A stretch of 64,000 nt of DNA from Maridesulfovibrio frigidus DSM 17176 (lineage in GTDB: Bacteria > Desulfobacterota > Desulfovibrionia > Desulfovibrionales > Desulfovibrionaceae), in NCBI RefSeq assembly GCF_000711735.1, contig NZ_JONL01000002.1, positions 248,001-312,000 on the forward strand. Direction: 5' to 3'. Below are positions 6,973 to 16,639 of the stretch, one piece after another. The translations under genes were made by a program, and so were the position numbers. The notes beneath the pieces are model-generated. The model was not told the origin of the DNA, did not search any database, and saw only the letters and a program-made list of their open reading frames with translations. Each line of letters opens with the position of its first letter. Positions within the stretch are counted from its first letter, which is position 1.

Positions 6973-7695
6973 ATGGGCAAAGAACTCGTAGTTATAACTG
7001 GAGCAAGTTCAGGAATTGGCGAAGCAACAGCTAAAGCATTTTCGCTTGCCGGGCACCCGTTACTATTACTGGCACGTAGAGTCGATCGACTCGAAGCCTT
7101 AGGTTTACCAGACTCCATGTGCGAAAAAGTTGATGTTACAGATCTAGAGTCATTCAAGACCGCAGTTAAAAAGGCAGAAGCTAAATACGGCGAAGCAGAT
7201 TGCCTCGTGAACTGCGCAGGATTGATGCTTCTTGGCGCGATAGACACACAAGATCCATCTGAATGGAAAGCGATGTTCGACGTTAACGTAATGGGAGTTT
7301 TGAACGGTGTGAAATCTGTCATCTCTGAAATGAAGGCAAGGCAGGGCGGGACTATTGTAAACATCAGCTCTGTCGCAGGAAGAAAAACTTTTCCCGAGCA
7401 CGCTGCATACTGCGGAACTAAATTTGCTGTGCACGCAATGACTGAGAACATCCGTGAAGAGGTTTGCGGATCTAATGTCCGCCTCGTTACCATTGCCCCC
7501 GGTGTTGTTGAAACAGAGCTACTCAGCCATACAACATCAGACGAAATCATCAGTGGATATAACGAATTTAAAAAGGCGATGGGGTCTGTTCTTGTGCCGC
7601 AAGATATTGCAGGCGCGATCATGTTCGCATATCAGCAGCCACAAAATGTGTGCGTACGCGAAATAGTAATAGCGCCTACAGGGCAGCCGCAATAG
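6973..7695 (+). CDS. Short-chain dehydrogenase/reductase (YdfG-like)
   Basis: The 240-residue classical SDR has the NAD(P)-binding motif TGASSGIG (residues 9-16), NCAG, the catalytic Ser in NISSVAG and the YCGTK (YxxxK) pair. ARRVDRLE after the second strand suggests NADP preference. The closest recognisable group is the YdfG/serine or 3-hydroxy acid dehydrogenase type, but substrates of SDRs cannot be read from sequence. An AGAGGAAG site precedes the ATG. It appears to be transcribed alone, with a terminator on each side. Confidence 0.88.
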   Translation: MGKELVVITGASSGIGEATAKAFSLAGHPLLLLARRVDRLEALGLPDSMCEKVDVTDLESFKTAVKKAEAKYGEADCLVNCAGLMLLGAIDTQDPSEWKAMFDVNVMGVLNGVKSVISEMKARQGGTIVNISSVAGRKTFPEHAAYCGTKFAVHAMTENIREEVCGSNVRLVTIAPGVVETELLSHTTSDEIISGYNEFKKAMGSVLVPQDIAGAIMFAYQQPQNVCVREIVIAPTGQPQ

Positions 7696-7725
7696 CAATA
7701 GAGTTGGAACAGTTAGTCATTACTT

Positions 7726-7763
7726 AAATCGGCTTCGACTGCGCCAGTAGTTGGAGCCGATTT
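7726..7763 (+). terminator. Terminator after the SDR gene
   Basis: AAATCGGCT pairs with AGCCGATTT, and the loop can extend the stem further. It is followed by AATTCTT. It lies about 30 bp after the SDR stop codon. Confidence 0.7.
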
Positions 7764-7853
7764 AATTCTTGCCACGCGCGCTAGAGCTATGGCACTTGTC
7801 TACATATAGTTCAAACAATTTCAGCAATTCGAGCATTACAGCAAGGAAATCAA

Positions 7854-8435
7854 ATGATCACCGCAATCGAAGGTAGCCCCAGAAAGAAAGGTAATTCGCA
7901 TACTATGATGCAAGCCGTGCTCGAAGGAGCGCAGGAAGTTGGAGTTACCACCAATACGATTCATTTGCGCGACCTGAAATATGACCCCTGCGTAGGATGC
8001 GAAGCGTGCCGAAAAGCAAAAGTCTGCACCATGTTTGATGATGGCATGACTACACTATATCCGCTCATTGAAGAGTCCAAGGGACTGGTTCTTATCTCAC
8101 CAGTTCACAACTACAACGTAACGGCATGGGTGAAAGCCTTTATCGACCGCATGTATTGCTACTACGATTTCACAGACTCACGCCCAAGGGGCTGGGCAAG
8201 CAGACTTGCAGGACAAGGACGTAAAGCTGTTATCGGAGCTGTTGCCGAACAGGCGCATAAAAAAGATATGGGATTTACTCTAGAAGCAATGCGCCTTCCG
8301 CTCGAAGCATTCGGTTACGAAATAGTGAGCGAAATTTCAGTCCTGAACCTCTTCGACAAAGGAATCATAGCCAACCATGAAAACATCATGGAAGAAGCAA
8401 GGCTTGCAGGAAAAACTCTTGCGGAAGCTCTGTAA
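7854..8435 (+). CDS. NADPH-dependent FMN reductase / flavodoxin-fold oxidoreductase with Cys motif
   Basis: The 193-residue protein has the flavodoxin-like FMN-binding start GSPRKKGNSHTM (residues 7-18) and a compact CVGCEACRKAKVC motif at about 46-58. That motif is typical of iron-sulfur flavoproteins and related NADPH-dependent FMN reductases. SPVHNYNVTAWVKAFIDRM is the second FMN-contact region. It is probably a cytoplasmic flavin or small-molecule reductase, and the Cys cluster may bind Fe-S. CAAGGAA precedes the ATG. It is convergent with the binding-protein gene at 8491. Confidence 0.87.
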   Translation: MITAIEGSPRKKGNSHTMMQAVLEGAQEVGVTTNTIHLRDLKYDPCVGCEACRKAKVCTMFDDGMTTLYPLIEESKGLVLISPVHNYNVTAWVKAFIDRMYCYYDFTDSRPRGWASRLAGQGRKAVIGAVAEQAHKKDMGFTLEAMRLPLEAFGYEIVSEISVLNLFDKGIIANHENIMEEARLAGKTLAEAL

Positions 8436-8490
8436 TTTTAAGCTAGCAACTAACGAGCATAACTATTCTTTTTCAGGACAGCGGAATTAC

Positions 8491-9645
8491 CTATTCCACA
8501 AAAATAGTATCCGCAAGAACGACATGGCCATCTTTAAGATGAGAGATAAACACATCTTTAGCTGGATCACCGTTATTGTTGTAGTCAAATTTACCCGTCA
8601 CTCCGGCAAATGGCGGCATGTCCACTAGCCCATCATGGATAGCGATAGGATCATCAGAATGATCCTTTTTGATGGCGGCAAAAACGGACATAGCTGCATC
8701 ATAAGTTAATGCTTCCATCTCAGTCGGATCCACTCCATTCTTTTTCTTATAATCAACTTCAAATTTTGCGGAACCGGGAATTGGAAGCCCTGGGAACCAA
8801 TGGTCGGTAAAGTAACTATTCTTGAAAATATCGTTTCTAAGCAGATCAACAGGGTCCCATGAATCACCGCCTAAAAGGATACCCTTAAATCCAAGCTTTA
8901 TAGCCTGACGAGCCTGTATCTGTATTTTTTTCGTATTGTTCGGCAGGAATAAAATTTTAGGATTGGCTGCAACAATATTCTTCAATTGCGCATCATATTC
9001 TCGCGATCCTGCCGGGTAGCTTTCGAAAGCAACAACCTTTCCTCCGCGCTTAGAGTAATCCTTTTTAAAAAGAGTCGCCAACTCGGCACTGTAAGTATTA
9101 TCTGCATCATACAAGACCGCAACAGATTCGCTTTTCAGCTTATCACTGACAAACCGAGATAAAGCCGCTGCCTGCACGGAGTTAGTATAGGAAACTCTAA
9201 ATGCGTATTTATATGATGTCAGCTTATTAGTGCTGGCTACGGGGGTAATGAAAGGAACTTTCTTTTCTTCGCAAACCTTGGCAATAGCTAACGCAACTGC
9301 GCTGCTTGCTCCGCCAATTATAACAGATACTTTATCCTGATCAATCAGGCGCAAGGCCATGCTCGTCGCAATTTCAGAAGTTCCGCCACTATCGACTGGA
9401 AATAATTTTACAGAATGCTTAACGCCAGAAATATCAACACCGCCCTCAGCGTTAACCTCCTCGGCTGCATATCTGGCAGCAGCAAGTATATACGTACCTT
9501 TTCTGAACAACTCACCACTGGTGACGCCGATCACCCCGACTCGAAGTTCAGGACCACTGGCTGATTTTTCACCAGAACATCCACCCAAAGCGGAAACCAT
9601 CATAATAATCAGACCAAAAATAATAGCTGCTTTTTTAAAATTCAT
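8491..9645 (-). CDS. Branched-chain amino acid-type ABC transporter substrate-binding lipoprotein
   Basis: The 384-residue protein is a type I periplasmic binding protein (LivJ/LivK-like). A lipoprotein signal ends at Cys23 (lipobox LGGC). The mature part opens with LRVGVIGVTSGELFRKG and has the two-lobed receptor-family ANF layout. GGAGGT lies about ten bases before the ATG. No permease or ATPase gene is nearby, so it either serves a transporter encoded elsewhere or acts as a sensor component. The ligand could be an amino acid, amide or other small molecule. Sequence alone does not decide it. Confidence 0.9.
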   Translation of the reverse strand: MNFKKAAIIFGLIIMMVSALGGCSGEKSASGPELRVGVIGVTSGELFRKGTYILAAARYAAEEVNAEGGVDISGVKHSVKLFPVDSGGTSEIATSMALRLIDQDKVSVIIGGASSAVALAIAKVCEEKKVPFITPVASTNKLTSYKYAFRVSYTNSVQAAALSRFVSDKLKSESVAVLYDADNTYSAELATLFKKDYSKRGGKVVAFESYPAGSREYDAQLKNIVAANPKILFLPNNTKKIQIQARQAIKLGFKGILLGGDSWDPVDLLRNDIFKNSYFTDHWFPGLPIPGSAKFEVDYKKKNGVDPTEMEALTYDAAMSVFAAIKKDHSDDPIAIHDGLVDMPPFAGVTGKFDYNNNGDPAKDVFISHLKDGHVVLADTIFVE

Positions 9646-9691
9646 GGGTGGAAGAACCTCCGGAGATTTATATTTTCCTTATTAAAGCACT

Positions 9692-9722
9692 AAGGGGCAG
9701 TTCCGTAAAGAACTACCCCTTA
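9692..9722 (-). terminator. Terminator after the mutL-alr-small ORF operon
   Basis: AAGGGGCAGTTC pairs with GAACTACCCCTT with one mismatch around CGTAAA. It lies just past the stop of the small ORF on the minus strand and upstream of the binding-protein gene. Confidence 0.75.
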
Positions 9723-9726
9723 ACAA

Positions 9727-9915
9727 CTAAATTCCGGCCATACAGTCGTATAGCTCTTGACTTACTTCGATACGAACAATGCCGTCTTCGATGTAAACGC
9801 GGACATTGCTTGCAGGAATAAGTGCCATATCAATCGCGACTTCTTCCCATTTGTACCTAAGTTCCGCCGGATCAACATCCTTAAGGGGATGGCTTTCAGC
9901 TACTCTCCAACTCAT
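9727..9915 (-). CDS. Small conserved-looking protein, 62 residues, unknown function
   Basis: I take the ATG at 9913-9915 as start because AGGAGG lies seven bases upstream, which gives MSWRVAESHPLKDVDPAELRY and so on. A longer reading starting at 9948 has no such site. The protein is acidic, has no signal peptide or membrane segment and contains one cysteine near the C-terminus. It follows alr by 51 bp and is probably in the same operon, closed by the terminator at 9692. I do not recognise a family. Confidence 0.7.
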   Translation of the reverse strand: MSWRVAESHPLKDVDPAELRYKWEEVAIDMALIPASNVRVYIEDGIVRIEVSQELYDCMAGI

Positions 9916-9966
9916 AGTAATATCCTCCTGAAACAGTTTTGCTTCCAATTGAAGCGTCTCAACATT

Positions 9967-11115
9967 TTATTCTATATAACTCTTCGGGTTCAGACCCAAA
10001 ATACAGAAAACTTCATAAGTAATTGTGCCCCACCAAGCTGCCAATTCTTCGGGACTTATAGCCCCGCCTCCTTCACCGCCAAGCAGATAAGCAACATCCC
10101 CGAATTTCACATCCGGAATATTGCTAACATCCACAGCCGTAAGCTGCATGCACACGCGTCCCAGAATATTTGCCCGCTGACCGTTAATACACATCTGCCC
10201 GTTGTTTGAAAGATGCCTGCTATACCCATCTGCATATCCAGCGCAGACAATGGCAACAGTCATATCTTTCTCGGCAGTATAAGTGCATCCATAACTAATG
10301 GTCTGCCCTTTGTTAAGCTTGTGAACAGAAGCTATCTTTGTGCTGACTTGCATAGCAGGTTTCAGACGTGCCCCAAGAGCTTCCCACTCTGTTCCACCAA
10401 AAGGATTACCGCCATATAGGGCGATACCGCCACGCTGAGCACAGAAATTTATTTTATCATGTTTCAAAATACCGGCGGAATTAGCCAGACTAGGCTCAAC
10501 GCTAATCCCTGACAACTCAAGCGTATCTAAAATACTTTTAAACTTAGCTGTCTGCTCTTCAACATACCCTTCGTATGAAGGATCATCAGAGGTTGCAAGA
10601 TGAGAACTTGCCATTACAGGGCGGATTTGCGGCAACTCTTCGAGCCTAGAGATCAGATCAGGCAACTCTTCTGAACTAAATCCCAGACGAGCCATTCCAG
10701 TATCGAATTTTAAGCTTATTTCAATCTCTAATTTGTGATTCCTAGCAACCGATCCCAATAAATTGAGTTGATCAAAACAACCGACAAAAGGAATTATTCT
10801 GTTCTCAGCCAGAGCCATGCAATCGGGTTCATCAAGAGGTCCAAGCAAATCAATAATTCGTTTAGTACAACCGCTTGCACGGAGCTCTACAGCCTCAGCA
10901 ACTGTGCCAACGGCGAAGGTATCTGCGCCTTCACTCTCGAGAGCGCGAGAAACTTTAATAAGTCCGTGCCCGTAAGCATCAGCCTTAATAACGCCGTATA
11001 CATTATATCCTTTCTCGCAAAGAACCCGATAATTGTTACGGATTGCGCCAAGATCAACTTCAACTTCAAGAGTATTATATCCGATTGCCATAGATTTACC
11101 GTGTGCCTCTTTCAA
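9967..11115 (-). CDS. alr: Alanine racemase
   Basis: This is a PLP-dependent fold III racemase that converts L-alanine to D-alanine for peptidoglycan. The PLP lysine is Lys44 in VIKADAYGHG. The catalytic tyrosine region ISYGCTY and the GYADGYSR motif are present. Length (up to 382 residues) is normal. Two starts are possible: ATG 11115, seven bases after mutL with no clear ribosome site, or ATG 11091 (MAIGYNTLEVEVD), which has GAGG about 14 bases upstream and matches the usual family N-terminus better. It is co-transcribed with mutL, which lies immediately upstream. Confidence 0.95.
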   Translation of the reverse strand: MKEAHGKSMAIGYNTLEVEVDLGAIRNNYRVLCEKGYNVYGVIKADAYGHGLIKVSRALESEGADTFAVGTVAEAVELRASGCTKRIIDLLGPLDEPDCMALAENRIIPFVGCFDQLNLLGSVARNHKLEIEISLKFDTGMARLGFSSEELPDLISRLEELPQIRPVMASSHLATSDDPSYEGYVEEQTAKFKSILDTLELSGISVEPSLANSAGILKHDKINFCAQRGGIALYGGNPFGGTEWEALGARLKPAMQVSTKIASVHKLNKGQTISYGCTYTAEKDMTVAIVCAGYADGYSRHLSNNGQMCINGQRANILGRVCMQLTAVDVSNIPDVKFGDVAYLLGGEGGGAISPEELAAWWGTITYEVFCILGLNPKSYIE

Positions 11116-11121
11116 ATGATT

Positions 11122-13104
11122 CTATTTGCGCTTAAATAATTTTTCCATGTCAGAAAAAGACCAGCTGATCATTACCGGCCTGCCGTGCGGACAATACTCA
11201 CGTTGCGGACATTGAACCCAAGCCTCGAGCAAAGCAAGAGCTTCATCAACCGCTAGAGACTGGTTCGCCTTGATTGCAGACTTGCATGAAAGCATAATCC
11301 ATAAATCATCAAGACTCTTAGCCTGTCCACTGATAGCTGCTTTGAGATACTCTTTAGCTTCACCAGTTTCAAGGGATGGAGGTATTCCTCGCATAGAAAG
11401 GGTCACTCCACCTTCAAGCTCAAGCAAAAATCCGGCACTACGCAATTCTTCCCACATTTCCTGCACTCTTGAAACTTCACTAGTATGTAAAGTCAGGTCA
11501 ATAGGAATAGCCAACGGGCGCGAATCGCCTTTCGTCCGCTCAGCCCGCATATTATAATAAATGATGCGTTCATGGGCTGCATGCTGATCAAGCAGGCCAA
11601 GAGACCCGTTAACAAGCTTTAAGACCAGATAAGTATCGGAAACCTGTCCCAAATACTCGATAGACGTACCAGGTACGTACAGAGATCTAGGAGCGCTATC
11701 TCCAACTCCTTCGTAAGAACCTCCAACTTCGGAAGTTCGTACATTTTCTGTAACATCGGAGGTCACACCATTTGATGGAACAAGCTGCGAGTCTGCGCCA
11801 CCGTGCACTTCATAACCGGCAGATTGCTCGTTTACAAATTCGGAATTAATATCACCGCCGCCATGAACCGGAGCGGTAAAGTCAGTACGCCCAAAACGTT
11901 CATCAATATGCTGAGATCCAGCTTGAGTTACAGGATCAGGCTCGCTTGAAAAATCTGTATTCTTAAACTCATTCCAACTGGAAAATTTCGGACGAGGTTC
12001 GATGGGTAGGGAAGTGTGCGTTGCCCTCGGCCCTTCTTCTACAGCCGAACGTGTGTCAGACAAAAAAACTTCAATGCCAGAAGAGTCATCACCTTCAACT
12101 ACACCAAGTTCATAACGAGCAAGAGCCTGAGAAATACCATTGTGGATAATACTATAAATCGACCTTTCGTCCTGAAAACGAACTTCCATTTTCGCAGGAT
12201 GCACGTTCACATCTACTAATTCTGGTGGAAGGGTAAGAAAGACAACTGCCTGCGGATATTCGCGGGAAATAAGCCTGCCCTTATATGCACCTCGAATGGC
12301 GCTAAGGAGTAGTTTGTCCTGAACGGGGCGTCCGTTTACGAACATAATAATTCTATCGCCGCGTCCCTGAGCAACAGAAGGAATACCCGCGCATCCTGAA
12401 ATTTTCATATCCCCAACTTCATGGGAGAAATCCAACAGAGATTCACAAATATTGCGGGGCCAGAACAAAGATAGCCTTTCAGGAAGAGTCTGTGCAGGTG
12501 GAAGTCTGAATTGCTCTCTGCCGTTTGAAACGAAAGAAAAACCAGCTTCCAGATTTGAAAGACTGATCTTGAATAAAACCTGATTACAGCGCCGAGCTTC
12601 TGTTGACTCAGTTTTTAAAAATTTCAACCGGGCCGGAATATTATAAAAAAGGTCCTTAACTTCAACGGAAGTTCCTTCCGGCATAGCGGCAGGCCCTTCA
12701 TCAACGACATCACCGCCCTCTACACTTATGAACCATCCTTCAGACGAATCAGCAGTGCAAGAACTCATTTTAAATCTGGATACGGAAGCGATACTAGGAA
12801 GAGCCTCACCTCTAAAACCGAAGCTGGTAATCCTTGAAAGATCCTCGACTCCTGAAATTTTACTTGTCGCATGCCTTGTTACTGCAAGGTTTAATTCATC
12901 AGAGGATATCCCAAACCCATTGTCGCGCACAGAAAGAAGTCCCTGACCGCCACGCTCAACAAGCACATCAACTTGAGTGCTTCCGGCATCAATAGAGTTT
13001 TCTACCAGCTCTTTAACAACACTGGAGGGACGTTCGACAACTTCACCGGCCGCAATTTGGTTTCTTAGTGCGGCAGGAAGAACATGAATTTTATTTTTGC
13101 TCAT
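11122..13104 (-). CDS. mutL: DNA mismatch repair protein MutL
   Basis: The 660-residue GHKL ATPase has the MutL motifs KELVENSIDAGS, DNGFGI and GFRGEALPSIASVS in the first 110 residues. A long, poorly conserved linker (about 350-470) follows, then a C-terminal dimerisation domain from about 480 (YLGQVSDTYLVLKL) with QHAAHERI and CPHGRP. It couples MutS recognition to strand processing in mismatch repair. QHAAHERI and CPHGRP resemble endonuclease-type C-terminal domains, but I did not confirm the full DQHA(X)2E(X)4E metal site. It heads the mutL-alr operon. Confidence 0.97.
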   Translation of the reverse strand: MSKNKIHVLPAALRNQIAAGEVVERPSSVVKELVENSIDAGSTQVDVLVERGGQGLLSVRDNGFGISSDELNLAVTRHATSKISGVEDLSRITSFGFRGEALPSIASVSRFKMSSCTADSSEGWFISVEGGDVVDEGPAAMPEGTSVEVKDLFYNIPARLKFLKTESTEARRCNQVLFKISLSNLEAGFSFVSNGREQFRLPPAQTLPERLSLFWPRNICESLLDFSHEVGDMKISGCAGIPSVAQGRGDRIIMFVNGRPVQDKLLLSAIRGAYKGRLISREYPQAVVFLTLPPELVDVNVHPAKMEVRFQDERSIYSIIHNGISQALARYELGVVEGDDSSGIEVFLSDTRSAVEEGPRATHTSLPIEPRPKFSSWNEFKNTDFSSEPDPVTQAGSQHIDERFGRTDFTAPVHGGGDINSEFVNEQSAGYEVHGGADSQLVPSNGVTSDVTENVRTSEVGGSYEGVGDSAPRSLYVPGTSIEYLGQVSDTYLVLKLVNGSLGLLDQHAAHERIIYYNMRAERTKGDSRPLAIPIDLTLHTSEVSRVQEMWEELRSAGFLLELEGGVTLSMRGIPPSLETGEAKEYLKAAISGQAKSLDDLWIMLSCKSAIKANQSLAVDEALALLEAWVQCPQREYCPHGRPVMISWSFSDMEKLFKRK

Positions 13105-13253
13105 ATCCAGCTAACGTATCCTTTTCACTTGTTTCATTAACACACTAAATATTCCATTACGTATTCAATCAATTCGTGATGAATACAATTAAGTCTCATC
13201 TAATGATAATCAAGGGATTATGCGCGTATTTTTTAAAAAACTTACAATAAGGC

Positions 13254-13286
13254 AAGCCCCCCGTCCATCATGTGAACGGGGGGCTT
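13254..13286. terminator. Terminator between mutL region and lptD
   Basis: AAGCCCCCCGT pairs perfectly with ACGGGGGGCTT around an 11-nt loop. It lies about 28 bp past the lptD stop on the minus strand and should end the hldD-lptD transcript. T-rich sequence is present on the plus-strand side too. Confidence 0.82.
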
Positions 13287-13313
13287 AATATTATTAAATT
13301 CGTTTTATGAAGT

Positions 13314-15626
13314 CTAGAACACGCCGAAATCAACTAAGTTAAAATTCACGCTGTAACTTTCGTCAACGGTAGTTTTAGATGCAAGAAACTCGACGAAGAA
13401 ACATTGCTGTTTCCAGCCTACGGAAAGTGTTTTTTCAAGGTCTTGATTGTTATTTAGATCAGCTCTGAATTCTCCAGCAACCTCGAGGCCCCATGGAAGA
13501 AAAGCTTTAGCACCGTATCGAACAATCTGCATATCGGTAGCCTGCGAACGTTTATACTCATCAATCTTACGAAGGTAATCGTAGCCGAAAAGCACCTCAC
13601 CAATCGAATCATCAAAAACCCGGAGCACATTCTCATGCTCAGTAATATCTCCTACGTACGGAGACAACCATGTGCGCGAAGTCAGATTAACAAAATTATA
13701 AGGAGTCAGTATAACTTCACCCATGACATCAGAAAACGGGCGACTCTCATATTCGCTCAATTCAGAAGAACGACTGGCCTCGTCAATGTCATACCCTTGT
13801 TCTAAGCGGAACCTGAAAAATTCAAGATATTCATTTTCAAGAGCGGCTTCTCCGCCTTCCCCTGCAACAACAGTAGACAGGCTCCTATCAAATACGTTTG
13901 TAAGTGAGAATACTATATCATTTTCTGCTGATATGCGGTCACGGGAATCAAAATAAGGCAGTTCGTCTTGGTCCCGCTGATCCTGCACCCAGTTGTAATC
14001 GAGACGCGGAACAATGTTATGCTTCATTTTAGTCCAGCTGCTTTGGCCAATATTCTCTTTGGAAACAACTGGGCCTGATCCAACATCGAAAACTTTAAAA
14101 AAATCGGTGAATGCGCTAATTCCAGCATCGGCCATGATACGGCCTTGGCTTGAATCTTTATTAATTGTTGAGTTCGCATTCTCAAAAGAATCCATCAAGT
14201 ATGACGTAGCTCTAACCCCTGCATGAGGGATAAAAGTAATTCCCGCTGCAGTTACAGGCATGCTTAATTCCGGATGGATATCAAAGCGTCCACCGGTCAT
14301 TCCATATTCACGCCAGAAATAACTGGCCTGCATATCACCCTGCCACTCAAGGGGGGTATCACCTATCTGCTGCTTGAAAGCAAAGCCATCAAACTCAGGC
14401 AATGTCTGCAACGTAGGGTTTAAATCACCAGGATTATTACCATTACGGTAGAGTAGATTTTCATTATATTGAACCAAGCCGGAAACAGAAAATTCGTCCC
14501 AACTTTTAGCGACAAGAGCTGTACTTATTCGATTATTGGAATCCGCAGCGGCGATATCTCGACCGAACCCATCAATGAACCCTTCGCGAGTCTCGTCATA
14601 TCCATTCAAACCACCTTTGAATTCGCGGAGGTAATCCTGATCAGAAACCATGTCTATATCAACCATTGTCTGCCAATCGGGAGATCCTATATAACCATCA
14701 TATTTAGATCTGACCCACCATCTATTATTGTTTGGTCTGATCATTCCGTTATCTTCAAATACGCTGGATCCGTCAGCGGAATTGTCATACGATTTACCAT
14801 CATATAACCAATCAGCCCGCCACTCCCCCTTGGAGTTAGCATCGTCACTATGACGGTATTCGACACCAGGTCTAAATCCACGTTTTCCGAGATATTCACC
14901 GTATACAGTCAGATCTTTCTCATCATCAATAGCCCAGTAGTATGGGACAGTAGCCTTAAAGCCCATCTTATCTGAACTACCAATTGAAGGCGTTAAAAAA
15001 CCCGATTGGCGTTTAGACTCAAGCGGGAGGCTCATATACGGGGTGTATGCGACAGGCACACCTTTAATTTTAAATTTAGAATGCCAAAGTCTTGCATAGC
15101 CATTAAGAGTGATGTCCCCTTCTTCAGACTCAAAAGACCAAAGAGGGTTCTCTCCATCACAAGCAGTGACTTTTGCATCTTTAAAGCTATAAGTGGCGCC
15201 GTTATGCTTTTCTATAAATTCACTTTCGAAGTAAACATGAGGCTTTGCAACAAAAACGCGGCCTTTTTTAAGCCAACCGACCATATTATTCAGGTCAAAT
15301 TCAGCTTCGCCGGCTTCATAAAAATCGCCTTCCCACTGCGCTTTGACATTACCTTTAAGATAAATCCATTTTGTAGCCTGGTAGAAGCGCGCAAAGTCGG
15401 CTTTAATATAGCTTCCGCCACTGCGAACAGTTACGTTCCCATAAGCCTGCACATACTCGCTATCATTCTCAGCGACAACTTTATCCGCAGAGAATTTCCA
15501 CTCCTTATCACCTCTCCCTGCAACATCACTTTTAGTCGCAGGAATAACAAGATGCTCTTGCGCAAATGCGTAACCCGAGGAACACATTAGCAAGCAAAGT
15601 ATGAGTATGGTTAGCCTTAATTTCAA
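13314..15626 (-). CDS. lptD: LPS-assembly protein LptD (OstA)
   Basis: The 770-residue outer-membrane protein has a signal peptide (cleavage after about residue 22, SGYAFA). A periplasmic OstA/LptA-like beta-jellyroll occupies about 40-200 (YVQAYGNVTVRSGGSYIKAD). The large C-terminal beta-barrel is rich in alternating aromatic strands, with the LptD motif LPLESKRQSGFLTPSIG near 200-220. LptD with LptE inserts lipopolysaccharide into the outer leaflet. It lies 32 bp after hldD, which makes a heptose for the LPS core, so the operon is dedicated to LPS. Confidence 0.95.
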   Translation of the reverse strand: MKLRLTILILCLLMCSSGYAFAQEHLVIPATKSDVAGRGDKEWKFSADKVVAENDSEYVQAYGNVTVRSGGSYIKADFARFYQATKWIYLKGNVKAQWEGDFYEAGEAEFDLNNMVGWLKKGRVFVAKPHVYFESEFIEKHNGATYSFKDAKVTACDGENPLWSFESEEGDITLNGYARLWHSKFKIKGVPVAYTPYMSLPLESKRQSGFLTPSIGSSDKMGFKATVPYYWAIDDEKDLTVYGEYLGKRGFRPGVEYRHSDDANSKGEWRADWLYDGKSYDNSADGSSVFEDNGMIRPNNNRWWVRSKYDGYIGSPDWQTMVDIDMVSDQDYLREFKGGLNGYDETREGFIDGFGRDIAAADSNNRISTALVAKSWDEFSVSGLVQYNENLLYRNGNNPGDLNPTLQTLPEFDGFAFKQQIGDTPLEWQGDMQASYFWREYGMTGGRFDIHPELSMPVTAAGITFIPHAGVRATSYLMDSFENANSTINKDSSQGRIMADAGISAFTDFFKVFDVGSGPVVSKENIGQSSWTKMKHNIVPRLDYNWVQDQRDQDELPYFDSRDRISAENDIVFSLTNVFDRSLSTVVAGEGGEAALENEYLEFFRFRLEQGYDIDEASRSSELSEYESRPFSDVMGEVILTPYNFVNLTSRTWLSPYVGDITEHENVLRVFDDSIGEVLFGYDYLRKIDEYKRSQATDMQIVRYGAKAFLPWGLEVAGEFRADLNNNQDLEKTLSVGWKQQCFFVEFLASKTTVDESYSVNFNLVDFGVF

Positions 15627-15658
15627 AACGATCTACCTCTAATATTCAAATATTTAAA

Positions 15659-16639
15659 CTATATGCTTTTTAAAAACGGATTTTCTTGCGCAAGATAATT
15701 CTGAACGTAATCTTTAGCTGCATCTTCAAGCGCAGTGAACGGCTTTTCATAGCCAGCTTCAACTAACTTGCTCATATTTGCCTGAGTAAGATACTGATAT
15801 TTATCACGAATAGACTCAGGCATTTCAATGTAACTAATGTCAGGTTTAACATCCATTGCAGCAAAAACTGAATTTGCCAGTTCATTCCACTGGCGCGCCT
15901 GACCTGTCCCGATATTGAAGATACCGTTCTTATCTGGGTTCTGTAAAAACCACCACATAACATCTACGCAATCTTTAATATAAACAAAGTCGCGCATTTG
16001 CCCACCGTTGGGGTATTCATCTTTATAAGACTTGAAAAGCTTCATCTCACCTGTATCTGAGATCTGGCGGAACGCCTTGCAGATAACACTTTTCATGTCA
16101 TCTTTATGATACTCATTAGGCCCGAAAACATTGAAAAATTTGAGACAGACCATCTTATCCAGCACCCCTCCGCGGAGCGCCCATAGATCAAATAGCTGCT
16201 TAGAATAACCATACATATTCATGGGCTGAAGCTGAGTGATGCCATCATGATTATCATCAAACCCAAACCTGCCATCCCCATAAGTCGCAGCACTGGAAGC
16301 GTTGATAAAGCGGACATCATGTTTAAGGCAAAAACGAGCAAGCATCTGCGTATAACGATAATTATTTTCCATCAGAAAATCGGCATCAAGCTCTGTGGTG
16401 GAAGAACAAGCTCCCATGTGAATTATCGCATCAGTTTCAAAAGGATCATCCCCTTCAAGGATTAACCGGTAAAACTGGTCTCTATGTACATAATCTTCAT
16501 AACGAAGATTAACTAAATTTTTCCATTTATCGCTCTTAGCAAGGTTATCAACGATCAAAATATCGTCAATCCCCATCTGATTGAGCTTCCAAACCATGGC
16601 ACTACCAATGAAACCAGCTCCGCCGGTAACAATATACAT
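15659..16639 (-). CDS. hldD: ADP-L-glycero-D-manno-heptose-6-epimerase
   Basis: The 326-residue extended SDR starts MYIVTGGAGFIGSAMVWKLN with the GGAGFIG Rossmann motif. It has the HldD-type region HMGACSSTTELD, the catalytic YGYSK (YxxxK), FNVFGPNEYHKDDMKSV and GGQMRDFVYIKD. It interconverts ADP-D,D- and ADP-L,D-heptose, the last step in making the LPS inner-core heptose donor. It is the first gene of an operon with lptD. The start codon opens directly onto the conserved Rossmann strand. Confidence 0.97.
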   Translation of the reverse strand: MYIVTGGAGFIGSAMVWKLNQMGIDDILIVDNLAKSDKWKNLVNLRYEDYVHRDQFYRLILEGDDPFETDAIIHMGACSSTTELDADFLMENNYRYTQMLARFCLKHDVRFINASSAATYGDGRFGFDDNHDGITQLQPMNMYGYSKQLFDLWALRGGVLDKMVCLKFFNVFGPNEYHKDDMKSVICKAFRQISDTGEMKLFKSYKDEYPNGGQMRDFVYIKDCVDVMWWFLQNPDKNGIFNIGTGQARQWNELANSVFAAMDVKPDISYIEMPESIRDKYQYLTQANMSKLVEAGYEKPFTALEDAAKDYVQNYLAQENPFLKSI